From positions 1-29,406 of IMG/VR virus record IMGVR_UViG_3300044616_001173: a stretch of 29,406 nucleotides of DNA. One strand, given 5' to 3'. Positions 23,579-29,406 of this stretch are shown here, piece after piece. Source of the DNA: a virus. Position 1 is the stretch's first letter, and the number at the start of each line of letters is the position of its first letter. A program made the translations under genes and the position numbers. Below the pieces are notes generated by a model. That model did not search any database. It was not told the origin of the DNA and saw nothing but the letters and a program-made list of their open reading frames with translations.

Positions 23579-23866
23579 ATGAAACACATAACACTAATAC
23601 TATCCCTGTCACTCTGCGCTTGCAGCATGACGAAAGAAACATACACGGAGACAAGAGAACTCCGATATCGGAAAGGCACATATCCTCATATGAAGGATTT
23701 CTACAACCAACCTGCGACAATCGTTCAGGCACAACCTGCGATAGATATAACGCACGGCGATATGCCGTCATTCGACAATAGCACAGACCAACTAGAATCA
23801 CTCCGTAGACAGAACGCAATCCTTCAAGAACTCGCAGTCAACAAAGCACTCCAATCAGCACTATGA
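23579..23866 (+). CDS. Small lipoprotein
   Basis: 95 residues from the ATG at 23579 (leader AACAAACCAA). The N-terminus MKHITLILSLSLCACS is a short lipoprotein signal: positively charged start, hydrophobic core and a lipobox-like L-C-A-C, so the mature protein would begin at Cys15. The rest is polar with a C-terminal helix (LRRQNAILQELAVNKALQ). An outer-membrane lipoprotein would imply a Gram-negative host. Candidate roles are superinfection exclusion or an o-spanin, but neither is shown. Its stop overlaps the ERF gene's start as ATGA. Confidence 0.6.
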   Translation: MKHITLILSLSLCACSMTKETYTETRELRYRKGTYPHMKDFYNQPATIVQAQPAIDITHGDMPSFDNSTDQLESLRRQNAILQELAVNKALQSAL

Positions 23867-24516
23867 ACACTCAATCCGAACAAATTGATCAACTCGCAAT
23901 CGCGCTTGCCAAGGCGCAAGCAGAAAACGGAATAGTCCACAAAGACGCAAAAAATCCGTTTTTTAAGTCAAATTACGCAACTCTTGCCCAAGTGTGGGAG
24001 ACAGTCAGGCCCATCCTCACGGCACATGGACTATCTGTAGTCCAGATGCCTTCGCACGACGAGAACGGCTATTATGTTGAATCGATGCTGATTCACTCAA
24101 GTGGTCAGTGGATCAAGAGCAAGACCTACATGAAACCTGTCAAAGACGATCCGCAGGGCATTGGCAGTCTCATCTCCTATGCTCGCCGATATGCGCTCCA
24201 ATCCTTGGTCATGGTCTGCCCTGACGATGACGATGGCGAGATGGCAATGGGACGAAGCAGCGTTGCGCCTGCTAGGACAACGATCACAAAGGTCATAGCA
24301 CCCGCAACCCCAAAGCAGGATCCTAATTGGTTCGCAAAAGTGGAGTCAGTAATTGGAGCCAAAGCTCAAGCGGCTTCTGCATATCTGATCACGAAAGGCG
24401 AGATCAAAGAAGGGCAAGCATGGAGCGAACTTCCCGCTGGCAAGTATCGTGACAACTTACTCGCTTCTCCAGAGAAGTTCTTGGCGGCAGTTGCAAAGTG
24501 GGAGGCGTCGAAATGA
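23863..24516 (+). CDS. erf: ERF-family single-strand annealing protein
   Basis: 217 residues. Residues 31-60 (NPFFKSNYATLAQVWETVRP, then ILTAHGLSVVQ) and 100-125 (IGSLISYARRYAL, then VCPDDDDGE) are the diagnostic blocks of the ERF superfamily. These are recombinases that coat resected DNA and anneal complementary strands during phage recombination and genome circularisation. The linker 128-155 is Pro/Thr-rich and variable, followed by a C-terminal helical domain. The start overlaps the lipoprotein stop as ATGA, and its stop overlaps the nuclease start likewise. The pairing with a RecB/Cas4-like nuclease is the usual exonuclease plus annealing-protein arrangement. Assignment is confident. Confidence 0.9.
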   Translation: MNTQSEQIDQLAIALAKAQAENGIVHKDAKNPFFKSNYATLAQVWETVRPILTAHGLSVVQMPSHDENGYYVESMLIHSSGQWIKSKTYMKPVKDDPQGIGSLISYARRYALQSLVMVCPDDDDGEMAMGRSSVAPARTTITKVIAPATPKQDPNWFAKVESVIGAKAQAASAYLITKGEIKEGQAWSELPAGKYRDNLLASPEKFLAAVAKWEASK

Positions 24517-25556
24517 TCCGTCACTCATTGCTGCCTAAACTAGCACAATGTCCATGTTTCGAGTCAGCGGGGGGTAGCTCCCCCGCTGCATCTCGCGGGA
24601 CAATGATGGACGAAGCGTTCCGTGAAATGTTTCAAGCCAACAGCAAGCCATTTAAAAAGCTAAATTCTGTTGATGCTGATGCAGTAATGTGGGCAGTTGA
24701 AACCACAAAACAGATTGCAGGAGGACACGAAGTAATAACAGACGAGGAAAGTCTAAAGGTTAAAACTCCGGGGATCGACCACATTGGAACCGAGGATTGC
24801 AGAATCCCAGCAATTCACACCTCCCTAGACCTAAAGTCAGGGATCGTACGTTCGTATTACGAACAACAATGTGCCTATGCCTACGGGAATATGGCAGCAA
24901 GTTATGACTTTGACACAGGTGAATACGCTATTCGCGAATGGACTACGCACCTTTTGTTCTGCGACCAAGAGCGAGTAGTTACGCACTCTTGGACGATTGA
25001 CGAGGCCAAGGAAATCGTTGAGGGAGTTATCGCCGCATATAACGATCCAGACAAAACCCCAACAGCTTGCGATTATTGCAACTGGTGTAAAAATTCCACT
25101 ACTTGCGAACAGATAACTATTCCAGTTACCAACACATTGGAGGTTGTTGAAAGCGACATACAGACCAACCTCGCGCAAATTAAGGAGCAACTTGCAGCAG
25201 ATACGAATCAACTCGCTTTGTTTGTAAAACAGAGCAGTGTTTTCAAAACGCACCTAGTCGATTGGGCGAAGAAATTGCTGAAGGAAAAGTTACAAGCAGG
25301 AGAGAAGATTGCTGGCTGGAAACTGCAACGTCAAAAAGGAGAGGAGACATTTCCTGCGGAGATTATTGAACATATCGCGGAGTCCACGAAAATGTCACTT
25401 TCCGACAGCATTAAGCTATTCGGAGGTAGTATCTCTGCTACAAAAATGCAAGAATATTGTAACAAAGTTGGATATGACATTTCAACAATTACTCCAGATG
25501 TAGGTAGTGAGATTGTGAAACTTGTTGAGGATAAGCCAAGGAAAGTAAAACTATGA
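24513..25556 (+). CDS. PD-(D/E)XK exonuclease, Cas4/RecB-like
   Basis: 347 residues from the ATG at 24513 (ATGA overlap with erf). The N-terminus has a 'SLLPKLAQCPCF' element typical of RecB-like nucleases. The active-site set reads D95 (IGTED), D106 and K108 (SLDLKSG), followed by Q118-x3-Y122 (EQQCAY), the RecB QxxxY motif. Four cysteines at 186, 189, 192 and 198 (CDYCNWCKNSTTC), with Cys13/15 near the start, suggest a Cas4-type Fe-S cluster. Such enzymes resect DNA ends to give the strand that ERF anneals. The C-terminal 140 residues are helical and may contact partners. The family-level call is firm; which strand polarity it degrades cannot be read. Confidence 0.8.
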   Translation: MIRHSLLPKLAQCPCFESAGGSSPAASRGTMMDEAFREMFQANSKPFKKLNSVDADAVMWAVETTKQIAGGHEVITDEESLKVKTPGIDHIGTEDCRIPAIHTSLDLKSGIVRSYYEQQCAYAYGNMAASYDFDTGEYAIREWTTHLLFCDQERVVTHSWTIDEAKEIVEGVIAAYNDPDKTPTACDYCNWCKNSTTCEQITIPVTNTLEVVESDIQTNLAQIKEQLAADTNQLALFVKQSSVFKTHLVDWAKKLLKEKLQAGEKIAGWKLQRQKGEETFPAEIIEHIAESTKMSLSDSIKLFGGSISATKMQEYCNKVGYDISTITPDVGSEIVKLVEDKPRKVKL

Positions 25557-25912
25557 ACGATCTGAACTTTGATAAACTAACAGGTAATGGATGGAAGCAA
25601 TTCAAGGACTTGCTTCGTAATTCCGATATTGCCTTTTACAAGACGTTTGCAGGACATGAGGAGTGCCGCTGCAACGAAGGGAAAAAGAAACAGGTCGAGG
25701 TTTACATCTACGATCACCGAAAGTATAGCCCAGTTGCTGGAGTTGGCTACGAGGTAAGATGCACTGGCGAATTGCCAGATGGTACATGGATTGACCTAAA
25801 ATCTTACGGGTTGAAACAAGACAACGTGGACGATAAGGCAGAGGAGATTTTGTCCGTTTGGGATTGGTCTGTAAAAAACAATTTGACTAAACTGGAAAAA
25901 GAAGTAATTTGA
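25553..25912 (+). CDS. Hypothetical protein in the recombination operon
   Basis: 119 residues with an ATGA start overlap on the nuclease gene. An alpha/beta pattern is visible: strands 'QVEVYIYDHR', 'GVGYEVRCTGEL' and 'TWIDLKSYGL', then a helix 'KAEEILSVWDWSVK'. No family is recognised. Being the last gene of the ERF/nuclease unit before a terminator, it may be an accessory recombination or DNA-binding factor, but nothing in the sequence proves it. Confidence 0.6.
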   Translation: MNDLNFDKLTGNGWKQFKDLLRNSDIAFYKTFAGHEECRCNEGKKKQVEVYIYDHRKYSPVAGVGYEVRCTGELPDGTWIDLKSYGLKQDNVDDKAEEILSVWDWSVKNNLTKLEKEVI

Positions 25913-25915
25913 AAT

Positions 25916-26023
25916 AGTCTCGTTTGAGACTCATCGACTAGAACCCGATGAAAAACACACAACAAATTTACCCCTGCCTCATGGCGTTATCGTTCGATAA
26001 TGCGGTTCTACTTGAGGCGGGGG
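25916..26023 (+). other. Candidate structured RNA / regulatory region with possible pseudoknot
   Basis: Three stems follow one another: 25916-25921 with 25926-25931 (AGTCTC/GAGACT, four-base loop); 25931-25936 with 25946-25951 (TCATCG/CGATGA, nine-base loop; the shared base 25931 means the two abut); and the long nested hairpin 25971-26023. The loop of stem two, TAGAACC (25939-25945), is a perfect complement of GGTTCTA (26004-26010), which sits unpaired inside the third structure, so a seven-pair pseudoknot is possible. This was found by eye; no thermodynamic or covariance test was possible. Confidence 0.4.
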
Positions 26024-26031
26024 TTTTGTTT
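25971..26031 (+). terminator. Rho-independent terminator-like nested hairpin
   Basis: Outer stem CCCCTGCCTCA (25971-25981) pairs with TGAGGCGGGGG (26013-26023) over 11 positions with one G-U pair, followed at once by TTTTGTTT. An inner stem (25984-25992 with 25995-26003) adds up to nine pairs, one of them G-U, over a two-base loop, so the outermost loop pairs would open. It lies six bases before the next start codon, so it may work as an attenuator as well as ending the recombination operon. Confidence 0.7.
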
Positions 26032-26036
26032 ACAAT

Positions 26037-26720
26037 ATGAAAATAAAACGTCCAGCATTTCAGTTTTACCCCGCTGATTACTTGGGATCTCAACGTGTGG
26101 CGTTGATGACTCTTGAGGAAGAGGGTGCTTACATTCGCTTGCTTTGCTATTGTTGGCAGCATGGAAGTATTCCATCTAATCCAGATCAATTAGCACGATT
26201 GATTGGCAAGGGTGCTTCAACCACCCTTGCAACCACAGTTGCAAGCATGTTCCAACCACACCCAGAAAATGGTTCATTGTTGGTTCACGAAAGATTGCAG
26301 CAGGAAATCGTCAAGCAAAACGAGTGGGCAAGGAAAAGCTCTGAAGGAGGCAAAAAATCTGCTGAATTGAGGGAAAAACGCAAGGGTGGTTCAACCACAC
26401 TTGCAAGGGTGGTTGAAGATTGCTTGCCAAATGGTATCAACCAAAAGGCAACACTACAGTCTTCTTCTTCATCTTCTTCTTCTAATAATATAAATAGACC
26501 AGATTCAGTTCCTGAACAGGTCTGGAATGATTTTCTTAAAATCAGAAAGGCAAAGAAGTCACCACTGACACAAACAGCACTCAACGGAATCCAACGTGAA
26601 GCTGACGAAGCTGGCTGGACGCTTGAGGAAGCAATCACCGAATGCGTCTCCCGTGGATGGCAGGGATTCAAAGCCGAATGGGTTTACAAGGCACAGGAGA
26701 CTTACCAGAGGGCTTGCTAA
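26037..26720 (+). CDS. DUF1376/YdaU-type phage replication protein
   Basis: 227 residues. Residues about 8-55 (FQFYPADYLGSQRVALMTLE then EEGAYIRLLCYCW) match the DUF1376 / YdaU N-terminal domain, a winged-helix-like region found in phage replication-initiation proteins. A low-complexity linker contains eight consecutive serines (142-149). From about residue 160 a C-terminal helical domain (VWNDFLKIRKAKKSPLT, WQGFKAEW) is of the type that recruits the replicative helicase. It lies two genes before a DnaB-family helicase gene. The start follows a terminator-like hairpin by six bases without a normal Shine-Dalgarno. A cluster of CAACCAC heptamers lies inside the gene and may be origin iterons. 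Confidence 0.8.
   Translation: MKIKRPAFQFYPADYLGSQRVALMTLEEEGAYIRLLCYCWQHGSIPSNPDQLARLIGKGASTTLATTVASMFQPHPENGSLLVHERLQQEIVKQNEWARKSSEGGKKSAELREKRKGGSTTLARVVEDCLPNGINQKATLQSSSSSSSSNNINRPDSVPEQVWNDFLKIRKAKKSPLTQTALNGIQREADEAGWTLEEAITECVSRGWQGFKAEWVYKAQETYQRAC
26218..26415 (+). repeat. CAACCAC heptamer cluster (possible origin iterons)
   Basis: Exact CAACCAC copies are at 26218-26224, 26230-26236, 26253-26259 and 26392-26398, with one reverse copy (GTGGTTG) at 26409-26415. A 16-base inverted match exists between 26216-26231 and 26402-26417, and a near-palindrome at 26386-26398. The copies lie inside a replication-protein gene, where some phages carry their origin. Part of the repetition also encodes the repeated peptide STTLA. 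Confidence 0.45.
26460..26483 (+). repeat. TCT trinucleotide microsatellite encoding eight serines
   Basis: Eight consecutive serine codons, seven TCT and one TCA, make a short tandem repeat. Changes of unit number would alter linker length without breaking the frame, so it could tune the distance between the two domains of the replication protein. Confidence 0.75.
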
Positions 26721-26754
26721 CAATAAATACAACCAAAAATAGAAAGACAAAATA

Positions 26755-28098
26755 ATGTGGATACTACCATCACAACTCTTGAATTCTGCGCCGGGTATGG
26801 CGGCATTGGACTTGGACTCAAAAACATCTTTGGCGAGCGATTGCGAACCATCGCATATTGTGAGCTTGAGGGGTTCGCTCAAGCCAATCTCATCAGTAAA
26901 ATGGAAAAAGGACTCATGGATGTCGCACCTATTTGGAACGATCTTAAAACCTTCCCATACAGAAAGTTTCACGGACTGGTGGATATCTTCGTTTCTGGAT
27001 ATCCATGTCAACCATTTTCCAGCGCAGGAAAACGAGCAGGAAAAGAAGACCCAAGACATCTCTGGCCTTGGATCGCAGATGGAATTCGACTTCTTCAGCC
27101 AAGAATGTGCTTCCTTGAAAATGTCGAGGGACACATTTCGTTGGGACTCTCCACAGTCATCAGTGATCTGGAAGAACTGGGTTACAAAAGTTCGTTCGGA
27201 ATATTCAGTGCGAGTGAAGTTGGCGCAGTCCACCAAAGGAAAAGAGTCTTTATCATGGCCCACCGCAGCGACGAGGGATTTCAAGGGGGAAAGTGGTTCT
27301 GGAAGGCAGGAACGCAAGGGTCATCCAGCGGACACGCTACCGAATGCAGTAGCTCAATGGCCGACTCCAACGGCGGGGGAATGTCTGGATCAAGGAACGA
27401 ATTGGGAAACTCTGGCGAGGTTGGACAAGGGTGGACGAATACTTCGCAGAATGGCATCATTGGAAATGTCTGGCCCTCACGCCCCGGCCAACCACAATAC
27501 GCATGGGAACCGCCAAGAGTCGTGGCCAACTCCGACCGCACTCAACCGAGTGAGGGACGAGGAGACAATGGAGAAGTGCCTAAAGTTCAGGCAGGGCAAT
27601 GGACAGACAAGTGTTCCGCTTTATCTGGAGGAGAAGGTGAATTTAGAGGAGAAGTCATGGCGAACCCCGTCATCGTCGGACGAGGATGCCAAGAAGGAAG
27701 CGAATTGGGCAACGCCCCAAGCAAGCGATCATGTGGAGGGAGCGAGGACAGAGCTAACCAGCAACCAGAAGTGCTTGGGCAGGGACATGAAGCAGTGGGC
27801 AACTCCGATTGTGGGAGACTCTCATCTGGCATCGACACCGGAAGTTGCAGCGAAACGGATAGCGGAGGGCAAGACAACATTAAGCAGACAGAATGCGGGA
27901 AAATTAAACCAGAGATGGGTCGAAACATTGATGGGACTGCCTATGGGGTGGACATCGCCGAGTTGTCCAGCCTCTGTCATTCGGAATTGGCCGAAATTCG
28001 TGAGTGGATGGTTAAAGGCGACAACCGCACAGACGAACTACGATCCTGCGGAAATGGAGTTGTTCCAGCTACAGCAGAAAGAGCGTTCAGAGTCTTAA
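26755..28098 (+). CDS. Overlapping-frame ORF across the methyltransferase gene ('WPTPTA' protein)
   Basis: 447 codons without a stop, starting at an ATG that shares its G with the methyltransferase GTG. The product has six Trp-Pro-Thr-like units (W168-PT, W202-PTPTA, W257-PTPTA, W302-RTP, W318-ATP, W348-ATP) and a tail LNQRWVETLMGLPMGWT (384-400). Both 'WPTPxAxD' units and 'LNPxWVExLMGxPxGWT' tails are features I recall from annotated phage proteins, as is the start MWILPSQL and the block 'ASLKMSxDT ... DSPQSSxIWKxWVTK'. I cannot tell from memory whether those entries are real proteins or repeated misannotations of the same overlap. It may be a true dual-coding gene or a shadow. Confidence 0.45.
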   Translation: MWILPSQLLNSAPGMAALDLDSKTSLASDCEPSHIVSLRGSLKPISSVKWKKDSWMSHLFGTILKPSHTESFTDWWISSFLDIHVNHFPAQENEQEKKTQDISGLGSQMEFDFFSQECASLKMSRDTFRWDSPQSSVIWKNWVTKVRSEYSVRVKLAQSTKGKESLSWPTAATRDFKGESGSGRQERKGHPADTLPNAVAQWPTPTAGECLDQGTNWETLARLDKGGRILRRMASLEMSGPHAPANHNTHGNRQESWPTPTALNRVRDEETMEKCLKFRQGNGQTSVPLYLEEKVNLEEKSWRTPSSSDEDAKKEANWATPQASDHVEGARTELTSNQKCLGRDMKQWATPIVGDSHLASTPEVAAKRIAEGKTTLSRQNAGKLNQRWVETLMGLPMGWTSPSCPASVIRNWPKFVSGWLKATTAQTNYDPAEMELFQLQQKERSES

Positions 28099-28121
28099 TG
28101 GAAGAATTGATAAACAAATGA
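26757..28121 (+). CDS. C5 cytosine DNA methyltransferase (Dcm-like)
   Basis: 454 residues. Motif I is FCAGYGGIG (10-18), the catalytic loop PCQPFS (83-88, Cys84), ENV at 121-123, QRKR at 160-163 and motif X GNGVVP at 432-437. These are all the essential motifs of an enzyme that methylates cytosine C5 using S-adenosylmethionine. The start must be the GTG at 26757: no upstream ATG exists in frame after the stop at 26724, and the next ATG (codon 49) would lose motif I. Residues 167-360 are Gly/Ser/Asn-rich with recurring (M/V/L)-(A/G)-x-(S/P/A) units where a target-recognition domain is expected. A second ORF covers almost all of it in another frame. The stop overlaps the helicase start as ATGA. 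It probably protects phage DNA from host restriction. Confidence 0.9.
   Translation: MDTTITTLEFCAGYGGIGLGLKNIFGERLRTIAYCELEGFAQANLISKMEKGLMDVAPIWNDLKTFPYRKFHGLVDIFVSGYPCQPFSSAGKRAGKEDPRHLWPWIADGIRLLQPRMCFLENVEGHISLGLSTVISDLEELGYKSSFGIFSASEVGAVHQRKRVFIMAHRSDEGFQGGKWFWKAGTQGSSSGHATECSSSMADSNGGGMSGSRNELGNSGEVGQGWTNTSQNGIIGNVWPSRPGQPQYAWEPPRVVANSDRTQPSEGRGDNGEVPKVQAGQWTDKCSALSGGEGEFRGEVMANPVIVGRGCQEGSELGNAPSKRSCGGSEDRANQQPEVLGQGHEAVGNSDCGRLSSGIDTGSCSETDSGGQDNIKQTECGKIKPEMGRNIDGTAYGVDIAELSSLCHSELAEIREWMVKGDNRTDELRSCGNGVVPATAERAFRVLMEELINK
27255..27812 (+). repeat. Six-copy RTGGS-NNAC type DNA repeat read in two frames
   Basis: Copies begin at 27255, 27357, 27522, 27657, 27708 and 27798. A typical copy is ATGGCCGACTCCAACGGC. 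In the methyltransferase frame it reads MADSNG (others: MAHRS, VANSD, MANPV, LGNAP, VGNSD); in the overlapping frame it reads WPTPTA, or WPTAAT, WRTPSS, WATPQA and WATPIV. Spacings are irregular (102, 165, 135, 51, 90), all multiples of three. Confidence 0.7.
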
Positions 28122-29406
28122 AAAACATACCAATCGCAATCACCGCAGAAAAAGCGGCACTATCACTCATCGCAATCGACCCAGAGGTTCTACCGCACCT
28201 TTCATGGTCAGAAGACTTGTTTGCGTTCCAGCAACACAAACTCATCTTTACGGCTCTGGAGAGAGTCTATCAGAGGACAGGATCCACTAATGCGCTAGGA
28301 GCATTGAGCGACCTAGAAACAACTGGCAAGCTGGAATCTTGTGGAGGGAAGGAAGGCGTCATGGAAATTCTCCAGACCATCTTCCTGTCTCCCGGAGCAA
28401 TGTGCATGGAAACCGCAGCCGATTATCGTCAACAACTCATCAAGGCGAAAGGATACCGAGATGCCCTCAAGACTTGGGAGGACAATCACGATGACATATG
28501 CGCGATGAAGGCAGACCTCTCTAGCCTCGCCGAATCCTTCGCCAATGCAATCGTGCCAGAAACCAAATGCAAAGACGTTAAAGCCCATTTAAACGAATTT
28601 ATGGATGATCTGGAGGACAAGACTCCGATAGAACATTTCCCAATTGGAATACCCAAGCTGGACAAGTTACTGGGTGGAGGCGCAAGACGTGGTGAGATGC
28701 TAGTGGTGGGAGCGCAGACCTCTGGAGGCAAATCAATCTTGCTTTACCAAGCGGCTCTACAAGCACTGCTCAATGGAAAATCAGTAACTATATTTTCCCT
28801 TGAGATGCCTGCGAAGGCTATTTTGCAACGTATGGCTTCTAATCTTGTGGGGAAGACCATCCTGCCTATGCGTGAGATGGCAGGAGTCACAGAGTGGCGC
28901 GGCGTGGCATCTGCGAAAGATATCTCCAGTGCCATAATCCAACTCATGCAAATGAAACTCACGATCCGAGACGATCTCTCCGAGGTTGGGGAGATCATTG
29001 CAGAGGCATCACGTCTCGCATCTCTTGGCAAAGCGGATGTAATTGTGGTCGATTACCTACAAATTGTAACGATGCCGTCAGCCGACAATCGGGAGCAGGC
29101 AGTGAGTGAGTTGTCAAGAAGGTTGAAGCTAACAGCACTCAAGACGAATTCCGTGGTGCTGACTGCATCACAACTCAACGACGATGGTGCTGTCCGTGAG
29201 TCTCGCGCAATCGGTCACCATACAGATTTTCTTTTGATCATCTCCCATCCAGACGAGAAGAAGAAAGAAGTTGCAACCTACCGAAAGAAACCAGAAACCC
29301 AATCAAATTCGCGTGTGCGGATCGACAAGAATCGCCGGGGTCAGAGAGATGTATTTGTGCCTGTAAAAATGCGTGGAGATATTTCAAGATTTGAACAAAT
29401 CGATGA
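28118..29406 (+). CDS. dnaB: DnaB-family replicative helicase (3' partial)
   Basis: 429 codons are visible and the frame is still open at the right edge. The N-terminal domain (1-150) is helical. A 'FPIGIPKLDKLLGGGARRGE' lead-in precedes Walker A GAQTSGGKS (198-206). Walker B VIVVDYLQ has its aspartate at 312. 'TASQLN' and 'RIDKNRRGQ' match later DnaB motifs, including the arginine region that acts across subunits. DnaB-type hexamers unwind DNA ahead of the replication fork. The start overlaps the methyltransferase stop as ATGA. With the DUF1376 protein two genes upstream it forms the replication module. The family is clear; the C-terminal end is missing. Confidence 0.9.
   Translation, partial: MKNIPIAITAEKAALSLIAIDPEVLPHLSWSEDLFAFQQHKLIFTALERVYQRTGSTNALGALSDLETTGKLESCGGKEGVMEILQTIFLSPGAMCMETAADYRQQLIKAKGYRDALKTWEDNHDDICAMKADLSSLAESFANAIVPETKCKDVKAHLNEFMDDLEDKTPIEHFPIGIPKLDKLLGGGARRGEMLVVGAQTSGGKSILLYQAALQALLNGKSVTIFSLEMPAKAILQRMASNLVGKTILPMREMAGVTEWRGVASAKDISSAIIQLMQMKLTIRDDLSEVGEIIAEASRLASLGKADVIVVDYLQIVTMPSADNREQAVSELSRRLKLTALKTNSVVLTASQLNDDGAVRESRAIGHHTDFLLIISHPDEKKKEVATYRKKPETQSNSRVRIDKNRRGQRDVFVPVKMRGDISRFEQID

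Noticed and set aside
25911-25955. Hammerhead-ribozyme-like arrangement on the minus strand (GATGAG, stem, then loop)
   Set aside because: The core CTGATGA and the GAAA box are both altered, so the catalytic core is not present.
25971-26023. tRNA-like fold in the nested hairpin
   Set aside because: There is no T-loop GTTCRA in the proper place, no D-arm and no anticodon arm of seven bases; a terminator explains it better.
26559-27317. 252-codon minus-strand ORF across the replication-protein end and methyltransferase start
   Set aside because: It is antisense to two well-supported genes, has no recognisable motif, and lies in a region where several frames are open by chance.
1-29406. CRISPR array, tRNA or rRNA genes, insertion sequences
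   Set aside because: No regularly spaced repeats, no tRNA-like T-loops, no rRNA sequence and no transposase motif were seen on either strand.

Overview
The window looks like about 29.4 kb of a tailed bacteriophage or prophage. All supported genes lie on the + strand and are tightly packed. The order is a virion-structure block, then an internal or ejection-protein block, then recombination, methylation and replication genes. That order, with a P22 gp10-like protein followed by several Gly/Ala-rich internal-virion-type proteins, suggests a podovirus-like phage. The host cannot be named. Most starts have A/T- or A/C-rich leaders without a clear Shine-Dalgarno sequence; the gene at 8158 is the clear exception.

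Positions 1-5260 hold a repeat-rich tail or fibre-type protein (cut by the left edge), a head-tail or packaged-DNA-stabilisation-type protein and a small Cys-cluster protein. Positions 5264-10354 hold small Gly/Ala/Gln-rich proteins of internal-virion type, interrupted by two unexpected genes: a PP-loop PAPS-reductase-like enzyme and a YkgJ-type cysteine-cluster protein. Positions 10361-20803 are one open reading frame of 3480 codons. It encodes a giant 'polyvalent' protein with, in order, an acidic Pro/Glu-rich head, hydrophobic segments, an HExxH metallopeptidase, phage-specific cassettes, a GNAT acetyltransferase, an ADP-ribosyltransferase-like domain, a phosphoribosyltransferase and a complete C5 cytosine methyltransferase. 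The cassettes are punctuated by seven copies of an xF(L/M)P motif, and base composition changes sharply inside and between them.

Positions 20805-23866 are a run of very small genes (about 40-95 codons), many joined by ATGA stop/start overlaps. Two encode single-pass membrane proteins and one a lipoprotein. Positions 23863-25912 hold an ERF single-strand annealing protein, a Cas4/RecB-like PD-(D/E)XK nuclease and a small unknown protein. A 124-bp gap (25913-26036) contains a strong terminator-like nested hairpin and a possible pseudoknot. A DUF1376-type replication protein follows, then a second C5 cytosine methyltransferase, then a DnaB-family helicase cut by the right edge.

The most unusual locus is the methyltransferase at 26757-28121. 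A second ORF of 447 codons runs almost its full length in another frame of the same strand. Both begin at the overlapping start codons ATGTG, and both frames carry recognisable phage-type protein sequence. The other outstanding observation is the modular, compositionally mosaic giant protein, including a GNAT module of about 20% GC between two exact 22-bp direct repeats. All functional statements come from reading motifs by eye; no database search was possible.
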